Position numbers and translations under genes: made by a program. From Rhodocollybia butyracea (lineage: Eukaryota > Basidiomycota > Agaricomycetes > Agaricales > Omphalotaceae), in the NCBI GenBank assembly GCA_015501585.1, contig JADNRY010000054.1, forward strand, positions 226,919-290,918: a DNA stretch of 64,000 nucleotides, in the 5' to 3' direction. Below, one piece after another: positions 11,105 to 22,452 of the stretch; within the stretch, counting starts at the first letter, position 1; the number at the start of each line of letters is the position of its first letter. The notes beneath the pieces are model-generated. The model was not told where the DNA came from. It saw nothing but the letters and a program-made list of their open reading frames with translations, and ran no database searches.

Positions 11105-13810
11105 TTATATTGTTATGTTGGGATTATCCGCGTCCATTATATTGCGTGTTGGCTTTGTTGGTGCTCTCATTGCGCTTAGAAGATCGCAGCCCTTCAGGAA
11201 GGTGTTCCAGGCTTCTCCAGCGAACGGCTCGTTGCAGGTAATCTATCCATCTCATTTAGAAATCATCTTACAAGGTATGAGATATCACTATACCTTGCAG
11301 AGACTCGATTTGTCGTCTATCTCTGGGTCAAGGGTATGTTCAGTAATTGCGGGGATAGAAGCTTCCAGGTGCGGGGCTGATGCGTCTGCTTCCCTTTGTC
11401 GTACAGTCACGCTGGAACGCAATCGGTACTTCACATCGTCCAAAAAAATCGTAATGGGTGGTGAGGCATTAGGCTCGCCATTGTAGAAGCTAGGAAGTGG
11501 TTTGCATAGGTTTAATGTGAGGTAAAGAAGATGACCCACAACAACGATAAATCCCGAAAGTATTCCTGCAACTCTGAGGGCCATAGATTTGTAGGGAGAA
11601 CGGACGAGTCAAAGACAGAAAATCGAATGTCCATTGGACTAAGCAGGATGTTAATATATTGTTATATGAACTGATGAATAAAATACTAACCGATTGGGAA
11701 GCATGAGATCAGCAGTGGACTGATGCCCGACACGACAAATCTGACCTAAAGAAGTTTCGGACGAGGTCAAAGGCGAAGAATCTGCCGAATCAGGAAGCAC
11801 CATCTCCAACTCTAGAACGCCGCAGGCTTGATGTACGTTCCCTGATATGGAAGGGGCTTCGTATATCAAACGATGCAATAATCGTTGCCTTTGAGGAGTT
11901 GAATGAAGGATTGGGGCAGGTAAGCTTTGTCGGGAAATGTTCATAAAGAAAGCTTGTAGGAAACAAAAAGCTGCACTCACCAGGGAGTAAATATTCGGCC
12001 GACATGTTCGTGTCGAATCCACTTTAGTAGATTCGATATAGGCCATTGTCCCTGTAGAGGTGGTATCAAAGAAACATGAGAGGATGGTGGTGGCGTCAAG
12101 AGAATGTGACCTAGACTAGATTGAAATCAATCACCTGTCCCCACAAGCAACAAAATAAACTTACGACGCTGAGATGACTCGGTTCCTGCTGTGTGAGGGC
12201 TCCGGCAGATGTTTGAAGAGAGTTTGTTGGATATCAGCGTCGTTTCTACTCAGGGTCATTAGATTGCTCTTTGTTGGATCAAGGAATATTTACTCTTCCA
12301 GATCCAAAACCCGCCCTCGTCCGAGTTCCAGACCGCCTGATTTTTGGACATCTTCCATTAGGTTAACTCCAATCCATTCAGCGACCTTTCTGGCTCTAAA
12401 AGCTCCACTTGCGTGTACATTCCAAGGTAAAGATCGCGATGACAAGAACGGATAAAGCGCATAGCTACGAGGAAACAGCGACACTGGAACCGGAGCCAAA
12501 GCTGGGGAATCTGGGGGAATATAAGCTAAGATAGTTCCCGGGATACTTTCCATCTAAACTCAGAATAAGTGATGGCACGAAAGTAGAATGTTGGAGCATA
12601 CATCACAGAGAATAAGGGACATTAGTCGTTTTGCAATAAAGGACGAACTGTGGTCATTCTTACGATAAGATATTCGGATCTGTGGAATTGGCATAAGAAC
12701 TGGATGCGTGGATTGTAACAAAAGGTCAGTTACCTGGCCTTCCCCGAACGACTCAGCGAAAGCACCCGATAAACGCGAAATACGTTGCAACATTTCAGAT
12801 GGTATGGGCTTGTCTGAAGACAAACTATGGTACTCTTCGACCACATCCTACAGTTTAAATGAGCAGTGGTGTAAGGTAGATAACCGTTTCAGCGTACGCC
12901 TTTGAATGAGACTACATGCTCTCGGACTGTTTTTAAAGCACCTCGTAGACCTTCGATGTTCAAGGCAAGCGGGTTCGTGGAGAAGCCAATATGAACGTTG
13001 TACTTGCGGGATAGTGTATGGAGGTTAGCTCCGTCTGATCTGATATTAAAAAGAGATGGTGAAGAATAGAGGGTGGACGTGCCTTTTCCCAGTATAAGGA
13101 ACGCCTGTCGAGGATCGAGAGGTAGTGCTGGTCAATAAAGGTCAGCATCCACATATATCCAGAGCTCCTAGTCACGTACATTCTGATTGCACTTCACTCC
13201 AATCCCGTTTCTTCTCTTGTACTTCTGTTAGTGACGGCCAACCCCAACTTCCTTCAATAATTTGAACGGCACAATGTCGCTTCGAGGAACCTCGCCTTCG
13301 TTCTATGCCTAGTATTTCCAGAAATAAAAGTAGCTGTTTCTTGCTAAAAGACTGACATAGCCTGTCAACTAGAGCATTATATTGTTCTTCATACTCTGGT
13401 GTGTCAGGGTCTGCATGAGTAGTGGGTCGTATCCTATCAATGTCCGACAAGGTTACAGTATTACTGGTCTCTGCGATATGGTCGAGGTATGTCTGTATCT
13501 TGCTGTCTTCGAGGAGATTTCTCAAAGGAGCCTTTTTCTTTTTAGCGGCAGTGGGTTTCGGCTGTCTCGGCTTTTTTGAAGTCTTTTTGGGAGTATGAGA
13601 TGATTCGTGAGAAGATACGGATGGGGGAACCGCGGGAGAAGGTGTAGGAGGAAGAACAGGGGGTTCAGGAATGGAAGACGGCGAGGAAACAGGCTCGGAG
13701 GTTAACTGGTATAGCCTAGCCATTAATGACGACTGCGCGCGCCTCCCGACCACGAGAGAATGTTTGAAGTGACATAGCTGGCGCTTGAGGACAGGCAAGG
13801 CCAGTGACAT
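11105..13810 (-). CDS. SLS1: Sls1-like mitochondrial inner-membrane protein
   Basis: Sls1 couples mitochondrial transcription and translation at the inner membrane. Exon 1 (13810 to about 13180) begins with a basic, Arg-rich, acid-poor presequence (MSLALPVLKRQLCHFKHSL) and contains KKQLLLFLEILG and IIEGSWGW, typical of the Sls1 N-terminal region. Later exons carry a KH-like stretch (SRKYNVHIGFSTNPLALN) and near the C-terminus SPPITIFLDDVKYRLRSS. The 3' end is less sure: an intron after SSLCK can splice to end at about 11105 or 11124, the former giving EPFAGEAWNTFLKGCDLLS. The gene name rests on remembered family pattern, not alignment. Confidence 0.7.
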
Positions 13811-14025
13811 GAATCAAAACGGAAAAATGTAGTACGCTCAGATAATTTTCATCCACGTGGTTCACGTGAGGCTGCCGGCCAAAGCGAGTTTTATCAGATC
13901 CGCTCGATAAAGAACCCCAAATCGCTAGTACATGATGTTAGTGGCTGCTATATACATATTGTAGTATTCTGGAGCAACGTCAAATCAAAAGCATCCCCAC
14001 TCTCTACTACAGGAAACAAAATACT

Positions 14026-16491
14026 TCAGTTCTTTTCGTCAAGGGGCCCCCTCTCGACAGAAGACATGATGAGTTCCGCGTCATCATCTTCCCCTACGTG
14101 GCCTTCCCATCCATTATCCGCTAGATATTCCATGAACTTTACATCCTCGTCAGCTAGATCAACCCCAGTCATATCGGGTATAAAGAAGTAGGTAACCAAA
14201 ATGCCAAGAACTCCTACGATAGCTTCGGAATACAATATATCAGCAGGAGTTGATAAAATGTATAAGCATTGACGAACCGGCTACGATAAATGTCCATCGC
14301 TTCCCAAGATTGGTCTGGATGGGTGTAAAGGCTTGAGTTCCTACAGCAGCACCAACCTTACCAAGAGCAGCAGAGATACCGTAACAAGTACCTCTGACTG
14401 CTGTAGGATATGATCTAGAGACGACGGTTTATGAAATTCTAAGAATAGTCTACCGGTAGCACTTACTCGACCTATAACGTTTTCTCTTGGTTGAATGGAT
14501 TTAAAATAGTCTGATATGAACGCACCGAGACTAGTCCTAGCATGTCCCCAGGTCCCTGTTGTATCACTCAGTATTGGCGGAAGAGCACCGGGATAGTACC
14601 GACCATGTTTCCAGATGATTGCATCAAGCCATAACTACAGCACTTCACTGTCAAACAACGTAAAAAATGCTTCAGTGCGAGACTTACAAAACAATGAATA
14701 ACGGAATTAATTTTGGAGTCGTAAGTTGGTTGTAGGCACATCCAATGATCAGTCCTAGAGTTGGGTTAGTCCAGCCTCTCGGAATAGGTGTACTGCCTAC
14801 CGAACACGAGGTAGCCACTGAAGCCAAGCATCAGCTAGTGGAAAACAGACACAGGTTTAGGACTGAAGCTCGGAGATGAGTTATAATGAACGTACCGTGT
14901 TCCTTCGACCAATGACATTACAAAGCCATGCGCCACTAAAGTTCATCTGTTGAGGAACGAACAACTGGTTCGTATACAAACCTACTTACACGAAAATTCC
15001 AGGAAGGGCAATTGTACCCAGAAGGAGTTGCCATTCAGCAGTTTTTTTAATGTCACTGCCTTTGATAACGCTAGCAATAATAGTGGCCGAGAAGACGCCA
15101 TTAGGGAAAGTTACCTGTTATCATTTAGCTGATCGGAATAGACTATACAAGTCCCATTGTAATCTTACAAAATCGTATAGGAACCAAGCACAGCAAGTTC
15201 CGATAAGTGACTTCCAGTACCGTTTGAAGACGAGGCCGTAGGGGACATTTTCTAGATGTCGAAACATAAGTTTCGCAGTTGGCGCCTTCGCAACCAAGCT
15301 CACGTTTGATAGCCCCTAGAAAAACGTAAGTTGAGGTGACTACTTGGTATTTTTGAAGAACGCTGACCTTTCTTATAGAGAATTGTTGTCATCATTCTCA
15401 TTCGTACGATGAACACACCTATGAGACTTGTCAAAACTGTAATCGTAAGATCTCTGAATGACGACTTACCCATGGGAAGAAGGATCCCTATACCAAAACA
15501 AACCCTCCATACAGTTTGCAAGTGGTTAGTTCCAGCAGCAGATAGTACGACGAGGAAGACTGAAACCGCGAGAGGACCACCGAACTGAGCAATTTTAGTC
15601 TGCGAACTTGATACATACATATGAATATGGACGTACACTAAGGACAAAGTTGGTGACCATAACGAAAACTGGGCCTCGATTTTTGGGCATCTTTTCGTTG
15701 GCGGCTTCAGAAGCGCTGGTGGAACCGGCGGGGTATTCTCCGCCGACACCCTCGAGATAGTCATGAGCTGAGTTGCATGATGATACACAGAGTTGTACTT
15801 ACGACACCAGTGACTCCTCTAACAGGGTATTGGGTACTCAGGGGCTTGCGGAGGAAGGAGGCATACATCCACTTACCTGGCCACCGTCAAAAACCAAAAG
15901 AGACCAAAAGGAGTTGAAGCATGAGCAGCTGTGGCCAAGATCGCTCCCAAAACAATAAAAGCTGTGGTACCGAATAGGGCAACCTTGCGGCCAATCCGGT
16001 CACAAACTAGCCCTACGAAAGCCTGACCAAGTACCGCGCCTACACATATATCAGGACCTATCTGTCTATTATCTGTCATTAAGCTGAAGTGCTTACCGAC
16101 TAGCAAAGAATTCGAGACTCTTGTAGAAACGACCGAGGTATAATATTTAGGATAAAGATCTTTAAAGACGACCTAACGTAGAATTAGTATATTCTACTTA
16201 TCATAGTACAACGACGCGTACATTGGCCATGGTCATGAGGTTGTTTTGGTCTACAGTAAAAGCGGTTGCATTAGTGGGAATTGCGAAGAAAACTCTGGAA
16301 ATCTTCTTACATCCATCGCTTATCAAACCCAAAGCTGCAGCTGCAATGGTAAAATAAGCACTGAGCTTTTCCTTGTTGCTCATAGGTCGAACTTCTTTCT
16401 TAAGCTCTGTGGCGTGGTCTTCAGCAGTCATGGTGGGGGGAGAACCAGGAACTCGAGTGCCAGACTGGTAACCGAGGTTGCTGTCTGCCAT
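14026..16491 (-). CDS. GIT1-like glycerophosphodiester/phosphate MFS permease
   Basis: Major facilitator of the phosphate:H+ symporter group, closest in pattern to yeast Git1, which imports glycerophosphoinositol. More than ten exons. Signature stretches are QNNLMTMANV and STRVSNSLLVGAVLGQ, then GLVCDRIGRKVALFGT (the loop 2-3 MFS motif). EYPAGSTSASEAANEK and FGGPLAVSVFLVVLSAAG follow. The N-terminus is about 45 hydrophilic residues before the first helix; the C-terminus ends with an acidic tail after PDMTGVDLADEDVKF. Substrate is inferred; inorganic phosphate is an alternative. The plasma membrane is the expected site. Confidence 0.85.
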
Positions 16492-17545
16492 AGATGTTCA
16501 GTCAGAGATGAAATGATACGTTAATAGTTATTTAACTTTTATACAAAGATGTCTACACGTGCGCGTGAATATCGAAGCGCTAAGTCCTGCCAGCCTCCAG
16601 GCACTGGCAGGGCAAGCGAAAAAAACTTCTGTTCGCTACTCAGTAATAAAGTCTAGTAGCAAGAGTTTGTTGAAATTTCCGTGAAGCTGGTGTTGTATGT
16701 ATCTCTACTCCGGATCTTTAGTTCGAAGTTAAAAAGTACATACCTCGCACAAACAAGAAATTTGGACGCGCGCCGGTCAACTGATCTCCTGCTATTTCCC
16801 TTCAATCTCCTCATGAGATTGAGAGTAGTCTCGCAAGCCAGAATTCACGAGAGTGGAAAAATCATTTAGATCGAGAAACGCATCAATCAGGCGCTGGTCG
16901 GCAGTGAGTGCGTAGCCAGAAGCTAAAGCGTAAGATGGTATTTGCTGCTGTAGCTGGGGTCGAGTTGCATTTGAGGGAACGAAAGGAAGGAATAAAAGGT
17001 CCTTAGCGTCATGGATGCCACGCTATGCCACAGCGGAAAATGCCGTTTTGAACTGGGGTAGTATGAAGTTCACATAAAATAGGAATGCTATAAGGGAATG
17101 GCACGGAAATCCACATTTCTCTGGTATGAGCTGTTCGTTGTGGGGTGTGTACCTAGGTCAGGAATTTGATTTTGCAACTAGTATCAACAAGTGCGTGAGG
17201 CTGTCTGTACGCAAAGCCTGTAGTCTCCATTCTTTAGGACCTTTCCTCCCATCTGAGGTGTTCCACAGCTAGTGAATGTGGCGACAGTGTAGGTCCGATG
17301 GCGTGGAACGCTTATGATTTGCCGACACTGCATCAGCGTAGAAGCACTCCCTGCATGTTATATGCTAGATGATCAGTATTGCGAAGTTGACTATCCAGCC
17401 GTTCTTCGCATGGGGAACATCAATGACGGTGTCAACTGCTTTGGTAGTTATTGATTGGAATGGGTGCTTGGTCTAGCGCCGAAATGTAGCGCCCAGGTAT
17501 CTTTCAACTTTATTATTTTTTTTCCAAAACCAAAAATCGTTTAAA
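16492..17545. other. Intergenic, about 1 kb, no gene seen
   Basis: Lies between the start of the GIT1-like gene (minus) and the start of eIF3b (plus), so it contains both promoters. A T-rich, A-rich stretch directly precedes the eIF3b ATG. No conserved frame or RNA gene was noticed. Confidence 0.55.
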
Positions 17546-20183
17546 ATGCCGGGTTTAACTCAGGACGTAGAAAGCGTCGAGGACATCGACTACTCTGATA
17601 TCGAAGCCAAGTGAGTTATAAATTATAATTGCATTTTAACTTTTTATTAAACCAATTGTTAGATACAGCGTCGAATACGACGACACTTTCGATAACACTC
17701 TTGTCGTGGACGGCGTTCCTGTCATCGACAGATCAAAGCTTGAAAAACTCCTTGCCAAGATATGCAAAGAATTCTCGAGAAGGAGCGCACCAGTTAGGCC
17801 GGACGATATCTTCATGCCATGGGATGAGTCTTCAGGAAAGAGCCTTGGGTGCATGCTGGCCTTTATTGTTCATATTCGGGATGCTCATTGAGGTCTAGCT
17901 ATCTTTTCATGGACTTTCGAAGCGCAGAAGAAGCAAATGCTGCTCTCCTCGCCATGAATAATCATCCTTTCGACGCAAGACACACTTTCAAGCTTAATCG
18001 TTTCTCCGACGTTGAAAAATATGCCAACATGGACGAGGCTTACGTTGAGCCAGTATTGGAAGAATATGCACCCAGGGTATGTCTCTGAGCTTTTGTATAA
18101 TCAATACGCTTAAATTAGTCCAGGAGCACTTGCGAGCTTGGTTGGCTGATCCTCAAGGGCGTGACCAATATGTCGTTTACCGTGGCGAGGACGTTGAAAT
18201 ATTTTGGCATGGAAAACCATCGCAGTGTGAATTGGCCTATAAACCGGTCCGTGCTCTTGCTACCGCTGTTTCGCTCCCATTGATTTGAACGATTTAGGAC
18301 TGGAGAGACTTCTTATATGTTTCGTGGTCTCCGCTTGGAACCTACATTGCTACTCTACACAGACAGGGTGTGCGTCTTTGGGGAGGCTCATCTTGGAAAC
18401 CTCAACAACGATTTGCGCATCCTCTTGTCAAACTCATCGATTTCTCTCCTTGCGAAAACTATCTTGTCACGTGGTCAAACGAGCCGATTGTTGTCCCAGA
18501 AGGAAAGCCGCAAGGACCCCAGTACTTTTCGCCGGAGGACGAAGGGAACAACCTTGCGGTATGGGATATCAAATCTGGGCATCTTCTGCGTACATTTTCG
18601 ACTGTTGCTGGCTCCGAAGGGCCTGGAGGGAAGCGCCAAATGCCATGGCCGGCACTGAAATGGAGTCCCGATGATCAATTCGTTGCCAGAGTCACTCCCG
18701 GACAAATGATCAGTGTACACGAGCTCCCGAGTATGTTTCTACATGGAAAGAAGAGCCTGAAAATTGAGGGAGTGGTGGACTTTGAATGGTGTCCTTTCAG
18801 TGACAAGGATCGAGATGAAGCCGAAAAAGTCGTGTCTGTGGGAGCTAATGGCATGGGTGTAAAGAAGTCACCTGAAAACATGATAGCGTACTGGACTCCC
18901 GAAGTGGCAAACCAACCAGCGCGCGTAACCCTTCTGAGTTTCCCCAGTCGGGCTATTCTACGGCAAAAAAACCTTTTCAATGTATCAGAGGTGATAGCTG
19001 CTCGCGAAATCATTGCTCCCGCACTGATCTTTATCCTTATACAGTGCAAGCTCCATTGGCAGAACCAAGGTGACTTTTTGTGCGTCAAAGTAGATCGGCA
19101 CACAAAGACGAAAAAGTCCATTTTCTGCAACTTGGAAATATTCCGAGTGCGTGAAAAAGATTTTCCTGTGGAGGTCGTTGAATTGAAAGGTTTGCTCCTT
19201 TGCTCGCATGACTAAGGTAGCTCTGATTCTCTATACACAGATACTGTTACCGACTTTTCATGGGAACCGAGGGGCGAAAGATTTGCTATTGTTTCAACCA
19301 ATGACCCAAATCTTGGCAATCCTGGTCCCGGTATAACTATCAAAACAGACGTGAGCTTCTATCAGTTGGACCGTGTCAAAAATGACTTCAAACTTCTAAG
19401 TGAGCTGTTTTTTTTTTCCCTCGCCCAATGACGTTGATTAATGTTATACTAGAAACGTTGTCAAACCGTACCAGTAATGCTATACGGTGGAGCCCTCGGG
19501 GCCGATTTGTCGTCCTCGCTACCGTCGGTTCTTCGACCAAGTCTGAGCTCGAGTTTTGGGATTTAGATTTCACCCTTGAAGACCGCCGGGAAGGGCAGAC
19601 AATCAAAGAAGACTGGGGGAGCAGCATACAAAGTCTCGGTCTCGCTGACCATTATGGTGTGACCGACGTTGAATGGGATCCTAGTGGGCGTTATTTGGCA
19701 ACCAGTGCTAGCGCGTGGACTCACACCGTAAGAATGATGGTCAATCTTTTCACGAATTAAGCGAATTCTCATATTATGCTACTTTTACAGCTAGAAAATG
19801 GATACGCTATTTGGGATTTCCGCGGTCAGGAGCTTCTGAAGCAGCTTCAGGACCGGTTCAAACAATTCCTGTGGAGGCCCCGACCACGCACTCTACTCTC
19901 GAAGGAGGATCAGAAACGCATTCGCAAGACTTTGAAAGTGTTCAGTAGGATATTTGAAGAAGACGACCAGAGGGAGAGTGAGAACGTGAACACGGAACTT
20001 ATTGCTCTTCGTAGGCGTCTTGTTGACGAATGGAATGCATGGCGTGCCCGGAGCAAAGCGGAAGTTTCCGACGACAAAGGCCGCGATCTTGCGAAAGAGA
20101 AGCAGTCGGAAGAGGACAAAGAGGAAATTGAGGTGTGGGTAGAAGATATCATTGAACAAATTGAAGAGGAAGTCGAGGAATAA
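17546..20183 (+). CDS. PRT1: Translation initiation factor eIF3 subunit b
   Basis: Scaffold subunit of eIF3 on the 40S ribosome. About 740 residues after splicing roughly nine exons. The N-terminal RRM spans about residues 35-120 (VVDGVPVI, YLFMDFRSAEEANAAL). A WD40 nine-blade propeller follows: YVSWSPLGTYIATLHRQG, LIDFSPCENYLVTWS, LKWSPDDQFVARV, FSWEPRGERFAIVS, IRWSPRGRFVVLATVG and VEWDPSGRYLATSAS. The C-terminal helix that binds eIF3i is highly charged and ends IEEEVEE. The start MPGLTQDVESVEDIDYSDIE is the usual acidic N-terminus. No frame breaks seen. Confidence 0.96.
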
Positions 20184-20591
20184 GCTTCTCTATTGGGATC
20201 TTTTCTAGTTATAGAACTGTTTTCTATATTCACCGCGCACAAATATATTGAACTCTCACTGTTGTGGCAAAATAGCACTGTATATCACTACGGTTCAGAA
20301 AGTAGAATTACCGCACCAGAACCACGGAGCTCGACATATGAACATGGAATAGGAAAAAACTCAGGCACATTCTACCTGATAAACGAATGCTTTCCCACGG
20401 AAAGAGAGTTACATACAGAAAATAAACGAGCCATGTGGCAGAGAGAAAGAAAGTTTGCGAAAAGTTCCTGAACCTGTGAACTTTTTGTGACCGAATTGGG
20501 ACCGGACCCGAAAGATATATCTTATCTAATCAACCAAAAAGCTCTTTAACCGTCTTCTTCCACTTTCGCTTCCGAGTCTGTCTCTTCCAGA
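20184..20591. other. Intergenic between eIF3b and HapX
   Basis: About 410 bp; 3' flank of eIF3b and promoter of the HapX gene. AT-rich with a GATATATCTTATC stretch about 70 bp before the HapX start. No gene seen. Confidence 0.55.
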
Positions 20592-22247
20592 ATGTCCGCT
20601 GTTGCTACCCCATCTCCTTCCACTACATTGTGGGCTACCGGTTTGTTGCTGTTCTCTTATCAAACAATATCTCGCTCACAGCATCGCCACTTAATAGCAT
20701 CCAAGGAATGGGTGATACAGCCAAAGCCAAAGCCTGGGTAAGTATTTGCTCGTTGATCTTACTCCTTGGAATCTTAACAGGCACCCTTTAGTCGTAAACC
20801 AAAGAAAGAAATCGTTGTCGAAGCTATTGAAGACCCAGATCGTCGCGTGCAGAATCGGTAAATTGTTTTTAAATCGCACCTCTGAAAGAAACTTGTTGAT
20901 AAGTTTTGTAGTGCTGCTCAACGTGCGTTTCGTGAACGCAAACAATCTCAACTTGCCGAACTACAAGCACGTCTTCAGTCTTACGAGCAAGGCGAAATAG
21001 GTACATCACTTCACTGCGCTCAATGTTTAGCTTGATCCCGAACGTCAATTCGCAGAACGTAATGTCGCTCTCCAAAGTATCGCAAAAAGACTGAAGGAGG
21101 AGAATGAAGCCTTGCGACAGGAAAATACTGTGCTCAAGGAGAAGCTTACTGTTGCAGAACACGAACTTCGCAAAACTAAGAAGCATTGGCGCGACGATTC
21201 TCCTGCTTCTTCGATCGCTTCTACTGGTACAACGAGGAAACGGCAGAGAGTCGGCGATGGAATTCAGGACTTTTCACATCCTTCTTTTTCTTCAGCTTCA
21301 CCTTCTTCAGATACTGCGGATTCTCCATTTTCGCCAGTTTCTTTGGATCACCACCTCACGTCGGCCCATTCGTCACTTCCGTCTATGCTTAACCTTACTG
21401 CGGAAAAATACAACTACACTGACCATTCCGTTTTCATGTCGTGTGGGTTCTGTAGTGAACATCTGCCCTGTGTCTGTCGAGAATCATTCCCATCCTCGAC
21501 TGATATGGTACCCAAAGCCGAAGTGTTTGAGACTTCAGCACCAAATGTAATCCGACCCCCACCACGTTCGCCATCATCCATCTTAGATGAACTACCAGCC
21601 TTCCAGCCTGCAGTCCCTCTCCGTCGTCGCCCGGTAGCGCATACCAAACCTGCTGTCCCCATTGTACCTACTTGCTCCGGCGATCCAAGTAATTGTCTGG
21701 CGTGTGCAGACGATAACTTTGGTAAAGCATTTTGTGCCGAATTGGGCAAAAGGGTTGCCGCTCAAGCCTCCCGTGTCTCCATTCCTTCCGAGAACTTTAG
21801 CATTAATCCTGCCGACATGAGCCTCTGTCCTGGGAACTCATACGCACAGGAGCCGGAAGAGGAGAGTATGCCTACCAATGACGCATGGAAGCAACTCAAG
21901 TCCCATCCCAATATCGCTTTCTCAGATCTAGCACTCTTGGCTGACGTCGTTGCACGCAGGTCAAAGTGTACTGGTCCTAGAGTAGTTATATCTCCTGCAC
22001 CTGGAAGTATAACCCCGAGCGTGTAGCTTCCCCAGTGGCCAGTCCGGCCCCTGAAGACTCCGATGCGGTTGTCCTTACTCATCCTCACGCCCATTTTCAC
22101 GAGCAGGAGAGGGCGAGATCTTCCCCCCCTCGTCTCATTCCTCAAGAAGTTCTCATGCAGTGTGGGCAAGAAAGGTTACGTCAGGTTCAGGCAGCAGGTG
22201 TTAGAGAAGCTCTACGTTTGTTGGACGCCAAGTATGCGATACCTTAG
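20592..22247 (+). CDS. HAPX: HapX-type bZIP iron regulator
   Basis: Transcription factor that joins the CCAAT-binding complex and switches iron-use and iron-storage genes. Exon 1 is 20592-20640, exon 2 20698-20737, exon 3 from 20792. This splicing recreates the CCAAT-complex-binding motif KEWVIQPKPKPGRKP exactly across the exon 2/3 boundary. The bZIP follows at about residues 46-110 (RRVQNRAAQRAFRERK and a leucine-heptad coiled coil). Two cysteine-rich regions used for iron-sulfur sensing are present: CGFCSEHLPCVC and CSGDPSNCLACADDNFGKAFC. The main frame stops at 22026. A conserved-looking tail (LIPQEVLMQCGQERLRQV) continues in another frame to 22247, implying a one-base loss near 22010 or a very short intron. 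Confidence 0.9.
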
Positions 22248-22452
22248 GTTTCCGTTTAAACGCTAAGTAATATTTATTGCATCCGTTGAGCATCAAGCCA
22301 GTTCTGTATTCAACCCCATTCCTATTATTATTCTAACAGTAATGTCATCCAGTAGTATACAACGTTGCCTGTGAGCAAGTTTTTATTATTTTGCCATTGA
22401 CGACACGATGTCCCGCTAACGATTCCACGGTGCTATAGGCACTACAATATTT

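Noticed and set aside
17100..17545. An extra small gene before eIF3b
   Set aside because: No frame longer than chance and no splice-supported product.
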